Positions 24,510 to 36,839 are shown, counted from the first letter of the stretch. The stretch: 64,000 nt of DNA from Albula goreensis (GCA_022829145.1 CM040741.1:64140547-64204546), one strand, 5' to 3'. Notes: generated by a model not told the origin, from the sequence alone. Numbers and translations are program-made.

Positions 24510-25130
24510 CATTATAGGTTTTGTGATCTCTGGATTTTTCTACTCTCAGACAGCTGGACAAGGTCATTTAGAGTCTTACTATGAATTATAATCAGAGAAA
24601 GATGTTGCTCCAAACATTTACATCCCTTCATTAATTTGTAATGTCCAACTCTGCCTTGACAAACTGCATAATAAGGAACGTCTATAGAGAGAAACATTAC
24701 AGCTGAATACTGAACGGCCCATCAAATTTCACATGACTCAGCGTTATTGTCGGATTAGAATTCAATATCGCCTCTCTGCGATGTTCTGTGTACCTGAGTT
24801 TCCTGCTTGGGAAATGTCCAAACACCTTCTTTATGGTCACAACAAGCTTGTCCTCTGGAAAATTATTCAGCCATATATTGCTAGCAAGCACTAAGATGTG
24901 GGCATTATGAGTCAGATGTATTGAATTTGGTAATAAACCCCACAGAATGTCATTGTATGGCTTGACCATAATGCTTGTGCTACCTGCATTATCTGAGCGA
25001 AATCCAGCCACGTTTTTATCCACCTTATATCCATTTAGATAATGCCGTCTGTGACTGTGTAATGATGCACTGAATTAAACAAAGTTTCTGCAGCAATGCT
25101 TCTCTGTTCACCCACACTCAGTCCTCGCAG
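24510..25130 (-). pseudogene. Decayed hAT-type (DUF659-like) transposase fragment
   Basis: The minus-strand open segment from 25,023 to 24,697 reads as the central part of a hAT-like transposase. It contains an SDNAG motif, then LLPNSIHLTHNAHILVLA, the counterpart of the 'P..HvTC.aHil.Lv' motif of this family, then KKVFGHFPSRKLRYTEH, the counterpart of 'k.iF...psRk.Ry..fl'. The usual Cys before AH is replaced, which would impair the protein. Another frame then continues with AVQYSAVMF and, further on, HSKTLNDLVQLSES, matching the order of later family segments, so frameshifts are needed to join them. A stop lies about 18 codons upstream of 25,023. No terminal inverted repeats or target-site duplications were identified. 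This is an old, broken copy; the family assignment rests on motif memory, not a search. Confidence 0.55.
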
Positions 25131-26399
25131 GACAACAAAATGTGCAGAACATATAGATCTTTACCATACCTACACACCCCCTAACAACAGATATCCTGTA
25201 AGGCTTTATTCATGCCAGTCACATTCATAAGGTACACTTGTGGCTTGCCCTTCCTCTATCGGCTGGGTAAGGCACAGACGGGCACACGCTCTCCTCTGGC
25301 AATCCTGCCGTCAGTCGCTGCTTCCTGCTCTCACACTGCAGCCAATGGGCTGAGGCTGGACAGCCATGAGTCTGAGGGAGAGTCTGCTTCTTTCGGGTCT
25401 ACGCAGGCAGTCCTGGCTGGTTTGAGTTTACCTGGCTGATTATGTTAAATGCCAAAATAAGTAGACCAGAACACAGGAATAGCGTCGCTCTGCTGAGGGT
25501 TTCGTCTCCTCTCATGGTTTCAGCAGTCTGCCACACCTCAGGAACATGCCCAGAGTCTTCTCCCTTTCATGCGAAGGTCGTTTTGTTTACCTGGGCCTCC
25601 ATGTGACCCATGCAGTAAGACTTAATGTTCGACTCCCATGGGAGGTTCACACTGGCTGAAGGTGCCAGCAAGTCATAGATTAGATGGTAAAATGTTTCAT
25701 GTGGACATGAAAATGGTCCTTTGGTGTCAATCACAAGCTTACCAAAAAATGTAGCTAAAATGTATTAGTAGTAGTAGTTGTAAATGTAATTGTAGATTGC
25801 ATTAATAACTGGGTTATTTAAACAATTAACATCAGAATTGGGCATGAAACCTAGAAATAGAGGAATCTATAGGCTAAACAGAATCTTAAATTTACAGCAC
25901 CCAAACGGGGTGATGTTGGAGGCCAGATTTTTAGACGAAATATTCAAACATGGTGTCAATCGCTGGCTGACCTGGTATGCCTTGTTTGTACTCCATAAAA
26001 AAATATAAAAAATAAATGTAAAAAAAAAAAAAATTGCCAGAGCCCCCAGCATTGCCTTGATGTCGTAAAATGTGAAGATTGAAAGGACGAGTGCTGTAGC
26101 CTCATGACCTACTGGGGGAGAGGGGAGGAGCTTGGGTTGCCCTTGGTTTCTGTGCTCTTATCTGCTCCATATCTCTGTGTCTGAGAGCCCCCTGGCTCCA
26201 TGGTTTAAACAAGTGGAATACTTTCTGCCTTTCAATTAGTATGTACCCTGCAGCACAAGGCCTACATCATATCTGGGTTGGCAGGAGTGAATGTTAAGAC
26301 CATTACACCATCAGAGTAAAAAACCACTGGATTTTTCTTCCCCATCTTGGTATGTGTAGTGATTTGCGATCACTACACATGGACTCCCCATAAATTATA

Positions 26400-26480
26400 T
26401 ATTTGCTTGACGGACGCCCTTATCTGGAGAGACACACAGAGCCTACATTTTAGAAATTATCCGTTTCTACAGCAAAGGTC
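26400..26480 (-). repeat. SINE 3' tail fragment
   Basis: Read on the minus strand, the sequence contains CTCCAGATAAGGGCGTC followed by CCGTCAAGC, the counterpart of the widespread fish SINE/LINE tail 'CTCTGGATAAGAGCGTCTGCCAAAT'. The upstream part (on the minus strand) resembles the SINE body ending in a 'CAGCTG..TA.AAATGGATAA'-type segment. Only the 3' half is present. Confidence 0.5.
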
Positions 26481-27201
26481 TCGTTTATCAACCATGCATG
26501 TGCACAAATTTCATTCTAAACAGTGCATATCTAAAATTTCACGCAAGCGTGTGATTTAATAGTGCACAAAAAAAAAAAAAAAAACTTGCACAGACAACCC
26601 TCAGTAATGTAGGCACACTCCAAACTCCTCATACAGTGTGAATGTTCATTTCTGAATGAGTTAAAGGTCAGGCAGTCAAGAGTTAGGCTTTTTGACTAGA
26701 AACATCCCTCGCTTTAATGACAAATTAAGGCCCGTTTGGCTATTTGAATAAAAGAGGTCTCTTATTTGAACCGTAAAAATGACCTACATCTCACATATTG
26801 TTAAACTATGTGTGTCAAAGAAAAAAAATCATTTTATTCCATGTGTAAAATTTAGAATTGTAGTAATGCTAATAAAATAAGAATAGTCAAAGAGCAGCTT
26901 ATATTTAACCTTAGGGAAATGTTACATGTTATTAACTATGTTTGTCATGCCTTATCACATTTAAATGACGCTTATGGAGTGAACATGAAGAGTAATTATT
27001 TACACTAACACAAAATTTAGAAATTTGATGTGAAGCCTATTTTGTGTCAAAAACATCATACCCATTCTTAGAAAAATACAGAATTTGTGTACAGCTGGGG
27101 CTCTCTGATTCTTTACATTTCTCCTCTTGTTTTTGTGATATCATTGAATGAATATGTTGGCATCATGGACTGTTTTGTTGCCTGTTTTTGTGCAAAGGCT
27201 G

Positions 27202-27561
27202 TTTTGGTGTAGTGCTGTAATTCGAACGAAAATCAATCGCCCAACTATTTTGATAATTGATTAGTCATTTATGTCATTTTTGCAGCAAAAATGCCAAAAA
27301 TGTGATGGTTCTATGTTCTCAAATGTGAAAATTTGCTGCTTTTTTGACCTTACATTGTCGTGAATTGAATTTTTTTAGGGGGTTTTGAACTGTTGGTCAC
27401 TCAAAACAAGACCTCTATTGACATCACTTTGTGCTCCAGGAAACTGTAATGGGTATTTTCACTGTTTTCTGATGTTTTATACACTGTATGATTAATCGAG
27501 AAAATAATTGGCAGATTAATCGATAATGAAAATAGTTTTTATTTGCAGCCCTATTTTGGTG
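27202..27561. mobile_element. hAT MITE with 8-bp target-site duplication
   Basis: The element spans 27,210-27,553 (344 bp). It begins TAGTGCTGTAATTCG, and its other end, read on the minus strand, begins TAGGGCTGCAAATAA, so the terminal inverted repeats share the core TAG-GCTG-AA. Both sides carry an identical 8-bp duplication, TTTTGGTG (27,202-27,209 and 27,554-27,561), the expected length for the hAT superfamily. Subterminal CGATTAATC-type repeats near both ends match my memory of an abundant non-autonomous hAT family in fish. There is no transposase, so movement would depend on one supplied elsewhere. The perfect duplication indicates an intact, simple insertion. Confidence 0.92.
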
Positions 27562-28139
27562 CTTATTTTCATGCCAGGGTTTCAACACCAATTTTGATGG
27601 TATTTTATTGAAACCATAATGTCCTCTCATTCATATCCTAAGGCAGCAGGAGCATTCATATTCATTAAGTCCCTCTTCATAATTACAGGCACAGAAATAT
27701 TCATAAAATATTTTACAATATAATTCATATACAGAATCAAGGTGACTGAATGCTGTGGGTCTATCATAATTAAGGATTTAATTCTCACTTAAAATGAAAC
27801 TGATGACTAAGAATATCAGTAATGTGTAAATTCTTTCACAAAATATCTCTGATTGACTCTTACTTTTCTAATCTGTTTTCATATCTGTGGACCACACTGC
27901 GAGCGGCTGCCAATATCACTGTTTCATTGTAGACCTTCTCTTTTTGTCTGAAAATAGCAAATGAAGGCGATTTGCCCTTCATTCTGTGAGCATGATGTCA
28001 TTTCCTCAGAACACTGTGTGAAGTGTTGGGCTGTCAGTGATGCACTGAAACAGGCCCTGTTCCTGGATCACCCACTGCACAGACACATCACTGCAAAAAG
28101 AGCTGTCTATGAGTGTATGGGTTAGTAAGGGAGGCTATA

Positions 28140-28290
28140 TCTGTGGTATATTATTATTACTATTACTATGTTGTTGTTGTTAGCATAATGCTACTAATAA
28201 TGCATATAATACTATAATTCTTATATTAATTCATTTAATAAATCATATTTATGAATTTATTTGTTTATTTATTTATTCTACTAGGAACAA
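28140..28290. other. AT-rich low-complexity stretch
   Basis: ATTATTACTATTACTATG, GTTGTTGTTGTT and TTTATTTATTTATT triplet and tetranucleotide runs form a loose low-complexity patch. No gene content. Confidence 0.5.
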
Positions 28291-28503
28291 GGGAATGCGT
28301 TTTTTATTTACCCTGACAAATACTATAAAGTAAGTCAAAAGGACAGTGTTGAAACAATACAAAATAACACAAATAGAGCATTTGTGGATTTAAGACAGTG
28401 TATCTGACACAGAAGCTAAAGATCATGCTGGCACAGGACCCCTGCCCTGGGGGCGCAGGGCCGTCCCAGGTCAGCCCCTGTCTGCCCTTTCCACACTCAC
28501 AGG

Positions 28504-28529
28504 AGGGGGGTGAGGGAGGGGGGAGGGGT
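28504..28529 (+). other. G-quadruplex-type G tract
   Basis: Four or more G runs of 3-6 bases separated by one or two to three bases lie within a short GC-rich patch. No promoter features are seen around it. Confidence 0.4.
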
Positions 28530-29337
28530 GCTTAGTGACGTCCATGCCTGGGTCAAGTGCACCCATTCATACGGGACGAGCCGGCAGACCGAGAGCATCC
28601 ATGCCTCCAATGAGGGACTGTCTAGACGCTGTCACTCTGCCCAAATGTGAAGCCAGTTCTCCCAAGGGGACCATAACGCGATTGTTCGGGTGCCTGTGGG
28701 CCTCTCCCCATTCCAACACTAAGGCCAATGAAGTTGCAACACAGAAAAGAACTATGAATTGAATGCTCTGTTGTCTGAAGAAAACAAAACTCCATCTCTA
28801 AATTTTCCCAAAACCCATGCTGTCCAGAAGACTGCAAAAAACATGAAAATTGAATTTAGCTTTCTCAAACATCTGCTTATATCTGTGGAAAACTATTTTT
28901 GTACTGGCTAACATTAAAACCCTGCAACAACAATCAATGTTCAAAAATGACTTTTGATTGATATTAAAATGTGCACTTCATAAAGACACTCAGTTAATCA
29001 TTAGATGTACGATTTACAAGATACTCATGAGTTCTCATGATGAAATTAGGAACATAAGAAAACCCAAACAGAAAACGTTTTCTTATCCACATTTTGAAAC
29101 ATCTGAGCTGCAAATATGCATACATAAACGCATAAATTGATATTCTTTGGTTAGGCTGATATTGGAATGTGCTCTAATATAACTATTTTTGCATCCCCAT
29201 TGTGAGTCAGACACCATGTCACATTGGAAATAATGGAGCAAAACACTGAGCTCTGCTCCAATTACCTCCACCCAGAGAGCTGTACAACAGCACAGAGCAC
29301 GTCTACCGCCACCACAAATCAACTCTGTCAAGTTTGA

Positions 29338-29380
<43 letters not shown>
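29338..29380. repeat. Compound (TG)n(AG)n microsatellite
   Basis: About 11 TG units switch directly into about 10 AG units. The junction has no spacer, as in compound microsatellites. The minus-strand open frame over it is an artefact. Confidence 0.95.
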
Positions 29381-29869
29381 TGTTGTGTGGGAGTTGGGGA
29401 GGGGGGTTTGCTGAGACTTAGTAATAAATAATTGGCTGGAGGTGCATTGTGGGTTGAAGCACAGTTTCGGACAGGTGCGAGACAGTCTTATTAGATGGCT
29501 ATTAGCAGACGAGACAGGAAGAGACCACTCATATTCAATGACCCCCATGGGAACGCGGGGCCACTGTTTGTTTCACAAGAATCAGGACCCACAATGCACC
29601 CTGGCTGTCTCATACAAATACAGCACTGGCTACCTCATATGCAAATCTGACTGGGAGGAAGCTTGAGTGAGCTGGAGTTAAGAAATCTTACAGCAGCGTA
29701 GAAAGACATCCAAAAAAAAAAAAAAAAGAATAAAAATCCAAGAGGGCTTCTCAGTATCTCAGCTGAGGACAACACGGGTTGGATAAACCTCTGAGCCATT
29801 AACAGTAATGCTTGCTTGTGGTTGTCTTCTTGATCTCCTGTACCAGAAAAACAGTCATCAAGCCCTTGA

Positions 29870-30250
29870 CACTGTTTATTTAAAACGCTGGTTGTCTGAA
29901 TGATCTGAAGTGTTGCCCTTTTGCCAAACGCACAGGGGAATAGTCTTGCACACTATTTTACTTCCCTCTTGTGGTGTCTGATGATCTGTTGATCATCGTT
30001 CTCCTCCTTGAGATTTGCATACCTCTCATTGATGAAAGCAGATTAATGAAACACATCAAAACAAGAACAAACTGGAGCAGAAACAACAGGGTCATTAGGA
30101 ATGGGTCCAATTAGCATTTCGATAAGCTGTTATTTTTAAAAAATTTTTATACATCAGAGCAATTACCATTCGTTCTTCCACCTGAAATGGACTCCTTTGT
30201 TCTGAGCTTCCTAAAACGCCTAAAACTCTAGAACGGCCTGTGAAACAAGA
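29870..30250. promoter_or_regulatory. Candidate regulatory island with octamer motif
   Basis: Unique sequence contains an exact POU octamer in inverted form (ATTTGCAT, 30,013-30,020), followed by CATTGATG and several TAAT cores (GATTAATGAAAC, CCAATTAGC). No open frame of interest. The motif density is suggestive of an enhancer-type conserved element. Untested. Confidence 0.3.
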
Positions 30251-31140
30251 GTAAGTTGTAATCAAGGACGGAAAAAAATGCCTCTGACAAAATCTTTGTT
30301 AGGCCTTGTTCTACTGGAATTCAGTCAAATGAGAAAGTGAGCCTTTTTAATGGCATACACTATTCCATTTCAGAATGAAAAGAGTACATTCCAAAGGACA
30401 TGCTGGTCTCCAATACAATGTAACGCACTCAAAGATCTTGTGGTGTAAAGTCTGTTTTGATTGAATTGCCTCTGCCCTAAAAAAGAGTAAATACATTTGA
30501 TTGGGTCTTTGCTGTCCAAACATTTGTTCTGTGAGAAAAAAAAAAAATATGGGCAAAGTTTTAGAGTAAAAATATACGGCAATCGAATGAAAATAGGGCT
30601 TTTGAAAATAGTTTGGCATCATGTGTCTGGCAACACTGCTCCAACATGGAGGGCCCTGTACCAAACCGCAATACCCCATGTCACCAGCAGGGCCCAAGGT
30701 TCCACTGACCCTTCCTCACCACCAGAGCAGGCCTCTTCTGCTCTAGAGGAGGTCCTGACTGGGTTATCCTACTTTACAGTATCCCAGCGGCCTGCTGCCT
30801 CAGGGGCAGACTGAAGACCCAATCCAAGCCAATGATCCCTCCTGCACTTAACATTACTAATGTCTACATTACTACTGACAAAATGTCTGAATCTGAGACA
30901 GAGCACACGTGTCTGTTACACAGATGAGCAACTGCTCTGACTCAACTGCTCAAGTCTCCATCTGTTAAACACCTGCTTTGCCTCCTGCATTCTGTTCCTG
31001 AGCTCACTCTCTCATCGCTCTCCGTCACTCTGTGCCAGTACCACCTGTAATGAGAGGACCCTCTGCTGCTCTCTAAGCTCTGCGGGGCTGTGCTGTACCT
31101 GGCAGAGCCCTGTTCTGCTCATATATGAGTGATTATATAA

Positions 31141-31352
31141 TGGGTACAGACCCAGACCTGTAAATCAGGGGTTTCAGTCTTGATTCCCACATGGGCTCTT
31201 TGCTCTGCCTTTGTGCCATCGAGCGATGCATTTGACCTGAAGTTCTTCAATTAAATGCTTTCAATATTCAGTCATGTAAATGGATTGCGTGAATAAACAA
31301 TGTAAGCTGTGTATGTTACTTTGGATGAGGCCGTCTGCCAAACATAAGTGGA
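31141..31352 (+). repeat. SINE copy with common fish 3' tail
   Basis: The 3' end (TACTTTGGATGAGGCCGTCT followed by GCCAAACA, about 31,318-31,345) corresponds to the widespread tail 'CGCTTTGGATAAAAGCGTCTGCTAAAT'. Upstream, a tRNA-like GTTTCAGTCTTGATTCCCAC (about 31,170-31,189) matches a decayed B box. Order and orientation fit a tRNA-derived SINE on the plus strand. It is considerably diverged from consensus. Confidence 0.6.
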
Positions 31353-31819
31353 GACTGAACTAGCATAGTAAAGTACAGGTTGCTCTCATCTATGAAATTT
31401 ATAGAAATATTTCATGGGAATTTAAGACACAAGCTCCTTTCATGGTTTCCTACCCAGCAATCGTTGTACTGTTACATAAACACTCATATAGAGTACAGTT
31501 CACTTAGATTCCAAGGATAAATGTAGTTGTATTTGCACTCATAAATATAATATTACACTGTTGCTCAATATATATGAATATGAAATGACAGGAATGGGCC
31601 ATTCAGACCAAGTAAGCTCATCTTTTACCAATAGTGAAAAGAACATCCATCCTTCATATTCTGAATGGACGGGGACCAGCCGAATGTCACTCACAGACAT
31701 AAGGGGTGTGGCAGCCACATCATTTATGCCCATCAGTAGATTAACAGGAGTACTGAGTCACCTTTTATTTAAGCACAACTCATAAAGGCGAAGACAAGAA
31801 AGGCACCTCATCTCACACC

Positions 31820-31867
31820 GTGAGTCACATGGCTGTGCGGGACACAGTGCACTGCAGAGTGACTCAC
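31820..31867. promoter_or_regulatory. Paired AP-1-type sites in an inverted repeat
   Basis: The arms GTGAGTCAC (31,820-31,828) and GTGACTCAC (31,859-31,867) are perfect inverted repeats, and each contains an AP-1 consensus (TGAGTCA and TGACTCA). A 30-bp spacer separates them. Whether either is bound is inference. Confidence 0.45.
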
Positions 31868-32032
31868 TGTGCTCGGTGTGTCACCTGGTTGCTGAGAGAT
31901 GCTGATGTCACCCCCATGGTGCTTTGTAACCACTGGACATCGGTACCAAACACAGGAAAACAACCATTTAGGGTTGGACAAAAACACGGCCCCTGGATTG
32001 CGCCTTACAGATCACTATCTGTGCCAGGTAGC

Positions 32033-32112
32033 CTGGCGGTAGAGTCCACTGTGCTGAAACGTGTGTGTTATGCTGGCGGTAGAGTCCACTGCGCTGAGAT
32101 GTGTGTGTTATG
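32033..32112. repeat. 40-bp tandem duplication
   Basis: Two adjacent 40-bp copies start at 32,033 and 32,073 and differ at three positions by hand count (37 of 40 identical). The unit begins CTGGCGGTAGAGTCCACTG and ends GTGTGTGTTATG. The high identity suggests a young duplication. Confidence 0.93.
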
Positions 32113-32349
32113 ATACGCGAGTGAAACAGAAGTGAAGCCCATGCCTTTTTCTGCACTGATGCCCTCTATATCTGTTTCTTTTCTGCCTTTCCCCCATCTC
32201 AACGTGGTACAAAATACAAAAGGAGGGTGGGCTGAAGGCAATCTCTGCTTTCGTTGCTTTGGTAGGAGGAGTGGGAGGGCGAGGGGGGTGGGGCGGCTGA
32301 ATGCCACCTCTACATGCTATAGCTAAGTCAGGAACAAAGATCCTCCGTT

Positions 32350-33530
32350 GGGTCGCTCATTTTATCCATCCATCCATACTGGCCCGTTCTGGCCGTTTGC
32401 CATTTGGACATCAGGCTTGACGTTCAATGTAAAAGGATAAATGAACATCAGTTGGTATGCTTCTTTGAATTTCCATGCAACTGTGCAAGGACGTTATTCC
32501 TGCAAAATTTATTTGCCATAAAGTACAATAATCAATAAAGAGAGGCAGATGAGATTGGTATATCAGTCTACAAGAAGCGTGGTTTGAGAGCTGTTTCAGT
32601 GAGGCAAATGTACAGCACACTGTCAAAATATTTGTCATAAGAACTGAAATTTACTGAAGAGAACAACACTCACATACCTGTAATGTATTGCACAGATTTG
32701 AACAAGTTTGCCAAGAGATTAAATGATCAGATAAATTGAGAATATGAGGGTAAAATTCCAAACAGTTGAGGTGTTCTATACTTTATTTTAAACCTAAAAA
32801 TAAAATGGTGTTATAAATCTGTTGGCCAGGTGCATACACAACAGGACACCTTGTGCTGAAACACATTTGAGAGCAGATAGTTTCTTTGGTAGTCGAGTCA
32901 AATAAATTCAAATGAACCTTCCCACTACAAGCAAAATAAATTTAACAGGTGTTTCTTAACCAATGTCAACTAAACATCGCAGTCACCATCTTTAAATCTT
33001 ACAAGCAGCCACAATAGTAAACAAATAAACATAATAAAAACATAATGATTAAATTCAATAATTATTACATCCCTTGTTTTTGATATTGAATACAAAACTT
33101 TGTATTTGTGAATCATTTCAGAATTATTAAGTATGGAAATGTATTTTTAAGTTTTAATGTATACATATTTTCTATAATTTTTCTTATACAGCTATTTAGA
33201 GTGCGCTGTGATCTTATGATTATTGTTTCAATCGACAAATGAAAAGACAATCTATAGACGGCTGCAGGTCAATTTTCAGTCGACACTTTTGATTTCGTGT
33301 CCTGAGATATTGGCTTAAGCAAGAGACCAGAGATGATTTCCTGACAATATAGTACTGTAGGCAGTTAACTAGCCTACCTATTGCCTAAAAATTAATCCAA
33401 ATGCGTTGGCTGTTTGCGTGTCAATATAGAATAACTGGTAATATTCATGTTCTAGTGAACCTTTACTCACAAGATATTATTCAGAATTGCACGGAACAAA
33501 ATGTACAGCACAAGCTATGTTACACCGCAT
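32350..33530. other. AT-rich unique DNA
   Basis: Long AT-rich stretch with many TTAAAT and AATAAA-type words and no convincing open frame. It could be a 3' untranslated region of a gene on either strand, but no exon supports that. Confidence 0.3.
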
Positions 33531-33539
33531 AGGGTTTGA

Positions 33540-34660
33540 TAAAACGCAGTTCGAATATTCAACGGGCGGGAGAGGCAAGGAACGACGAAAGACGAAACAA
33601 TTGAATAAAAATCTTTTCACACGCTTTGACAGATGATGAGAGAAACACTATGCCCTGTATATAAAGCGGACATTAGCTAATACTTTTGGAATGGGGGCGG
33701 GGGCGGTGCACTTGTACACCGAAGCAGCTTTTATTCTTTGCAGCACAAATAAAACGTCAGCTGTGATACTTTTGCTAAAGGTGATTAAAAACACGTTAAG
33801 CAAAGCCAGCATAAAATAATAATAGTAAAATCAAATAATAGTTAAGCTGTGTGTTCACTTTGGTTTAGTAAATTCGTGTTAGTCTGGAGGTTTGTGAGAA
33901 TGAAAACTGGGGGAAGTGGTTAACATACAGCCTATTATTTCCGCCGCAATTTGTCCCCGCCAAGTTTAGACGGTCCCATTCTCAGAGTTAGACATGGCTG
34001 AGAGGTTTTCACGTTCAAGTTGGAGTACACACTGAGGACCGGCTCACCCCCAGCCCCCTGCTTTTTTTTACAGGCCCTCCACGGTGTTGTTGATATTCGT
34101 ACATTTCAATTGAGGAGGCCGGAGACTGCAGCTGCCCGTCTTGCGCGAATGAATAGGGGGAGACTTTTTTGTGGGGGGAAGAGAATCAGTGAATGCTTTC
34201 CCGATGAGAGATGAGGCATATTGAAAACTATATTAAATTACCCTGATTAAGAATTTAGCCACGAACAGGGGAGCTGTGGAGGATCTCTATAGGCAGAACT
34301 GGGGGCTATTCATCCTAGGAGCGCCGGGGTCGGAAGGTCCCTCAAGTTCACAGGCTCCGGGTCTTTGTTATGCTAACGCCCGATCTCAAATCAGCGGCCT
34401 GATGGAGCGTGAAACAGAAATGATTCCTTGAGAACTTTCAGTAAGTTGTCATTCTGTGTCCCGCCAATACTGGGGCTGGTTTGAATCTAAAAACTTTTTT
34501 TTCTCCGTCCGGAGGAAGGGGGGAAACTCCTCGGTGCTAATGAATGCCTCGCGCAGCTAACTATCCAAACGACTGACTCTTTCCAGACCTGTAATTCAGC
34601 GAGTCTGAAGTGGATTCATTTGTAACGCTAAAGCCACATTGTATTCAAGTCCGCGCAGAA
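33540..34660. promoter_or_regulatory. Candidate regulatory or promoter island
   Basis: Composition rises in GC and CpG between AT-rich flanks. A TATATAAA word (33,658-33,665) lies about 30 bp before a double GC box (GGGGGCGGGGGCGG, 33,693-33,706). Further on are ACCCTGATTAAGAATTTAGCC (near 34,241) and other homeodomain-type cores. The order TATA then GC box is the reverse of a typical plus-strand promoter, so an enhancer-type island or a 5' exon is as likely. Confidence 0.3.
34074..34440 (+). other. Possible noncoding exon (367 bp)
   Basis: A pyrimidine-rich tract and acceptor-like CTGCTTTTTTTTACAG end at 34,073. A strong donor word, GTAAGTTG, begins at 34,441 after TTTCA. No reading frame stays open through the interval, so it would be a 5' untranslated or lncRNA exon. 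Short splice-like words arise by chance often, so this call is weak. Confidence 0.2.
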
Positions 34661-34689
34661 AAAAATAACAGTAAAAATGGGAGCAATGG

Positions 34690-36600
34690 TTCACAGTTCC
34701 TAAGAATATAAATACAGATAAATGAACACATGCTATATAAGTAATGTGCCCCCATAAAACTTGCACCCACAAGTTTGTGAATCCTGCTACACTGCTGGCC
34801 TCGAACTGAATGTGATCAATTATTGTAAAAACTCGTAGTTCGTAACCTGGAATATGAAGGATATTTTAACCTTAAAATGGCTTACATTTGACAGTGAAAT
34901 CAACTCTATTATTTATCCCATGAATCGTAGATACATTTAGCAATAAGCACTTCTGATTTAGTATGTAGTATCCTATATTGCAGCTGTAGAAATAACAATA
35001 TATTGGTGACTATCTACCAATAAACTGACACTGTAAACATGTAAGAGTAGATGTTTTGGTGATGAAATAGTTTTATTTTTATATTATATATAAATGGCAT
35101 ATTAAAATTACAATAGGGACATTTTGTCACATACTAAAAATATGCAAAGAAACCAATTTTATAATCAGGTAAGTAACACATAGATCAAAAAGTAACAATT
35201 TCTAGATAGAAATGTGAAAGATGAAAGTGAGTTTCGATGCCAAACATAGTCTAAGTAAAATAAAACAAATCAAAACATCATGGCCATATAAGTATCAAAA
35301 ATGTTTAAACAGCTGTATAGAGGAATTGACAAGATATAAACCAATGGCTATATCGCTGTAAGTGATGAGTACAAAACACAATTTTGTTTCTGTTGTGCTG
35401 TACAATAGAACCACATATAGACCTGCATTCATCAAATAACTGCATTCATGTTTTCAAACATCAAAACATAACTCACAGGTTAAAATAGTAGATAGTGTTA
35501 AACCCTAAGTAACTGCTATCTATAAACATTAACAATTAAATTTGGTAGTCGTGGGATATTAATTATGAATACACAACATGTATGATTTCTGAGTGAAGGC
35601 TGTGTATGTAAATATTCATTTTAAAATAAAGCAAAATCCTATGGTTTATTCATCAAATGATAACAGAACAAACCATGTATGTTCAAATTTACCATTTAGA
35701 AAAACATAACCTTTAATTATTTAGTCATATAAAGCATTGAATAACCATTTAGCAGTCCTTCTCAGAACTCCACAAACTGCAGCCTTTTCTGTGATTCATT
35801 TTTAGCTGTACATGACATAGATATGACTAAGATATTGTAAAAAGAGAAAAAACTAGAGATAATATTAAAATACATGAGACATTTTGTCAGACACCTCTGC
35901 AATAATATTTTTCTTTTTTGCTCTTTAAGGGTAAAACCTTAAAATACATTATTTCTAAGTCATTGGTGAAATAAAACAAGCTAAAGCTTGCATGCAAAGA
36001 AATGCAGAGAAATGTGTGTGGGGGGTCAAAGGTCAAATGTCAGTGAAACAATTTTAACCCTTTGGGTCATGCATTTAAACACGAAAGGCTTGTAGTATAA
36101 TATAACCATTGTCACAATATGCTTTTCTAAACAGAGAGTCTTTTAAAACATCTTGCTCCTTTTTATTAGCTTTCAATCACTCAATTGGCCATTTGTCCAG
36201 AGCAGATAAATACATTTAATTTGGTAAGGAAACAAACAACAATACATAATAACCTGATTAGCCAAGCAAATGGGCCTGCTAAGAAATCATAACAGTCCGT
36301 TTACAAACTCAATGAAAATTACATCTGGTTATGTTCTGCAACTGGAGTCTATTTTCAAATGATAACCTCTATATTTTTCAATTTTCACAGAATTCACAGA
36401 ATAAAACCTAAAGTAAACATTAACATAATATTGTAAATGCATGTCTTTGATCATAAATCGGCTACTATGTCTTTAAATGATAAAAATAGATAAAAAAATA
36501 GAAAACAGATAAATAAAAGAGGTAATACTACTACCACAACTACTACTGCTACGACTACTACTAATAATAATAATAGATTGTAATAATGTAACCAGAATTA
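34690..36600. other. Very AT-rich DNA without gene
   Basis: Nearly 2 kb of low-GC, CpG-poor sequence with no open frame of note and no recognised transposon. An imperfect (ACT)n/(AAT)n triplet run lies at about 36,524-36,577. It may be a long 3' untranslated region or gene desert DNA. Confidence 0.35.
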
Positions 36601-36839
36601 AGCTTGTTTGTACGTCTCAATAAGCCACAATGTGCACTCACCATGCCTCAACTCAAGAGAAATCCATTGTTTGTCAGGAAATAAAGCACATTTCCCCACA
36701 TCACAGGCGAATGTACGCCTTCCTAAACTCGGGGAGTCCTTCATTTTAAGAGGCTTAATGACCATTCTGATTGCGTTTCCAACTAACAAATAATTTACCA
36801 CAGCCTGCCTTGCATTTCATTAAAATCTCATTAAATTAT

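Noticed and set aside
25600-25690. tRNA-like TGTTCGACTCCCATGGG as a SINE
   Set aside because: The B-box-like word stands alone. Neither an A box nor a recognisable SINE body is adjacent.
29143-29163. miR-9-like word (TTCTTTGGTTAGGCTG)
   Set aside because: It diverges from miR-9 after the seed region and no complementary arm is nearby.
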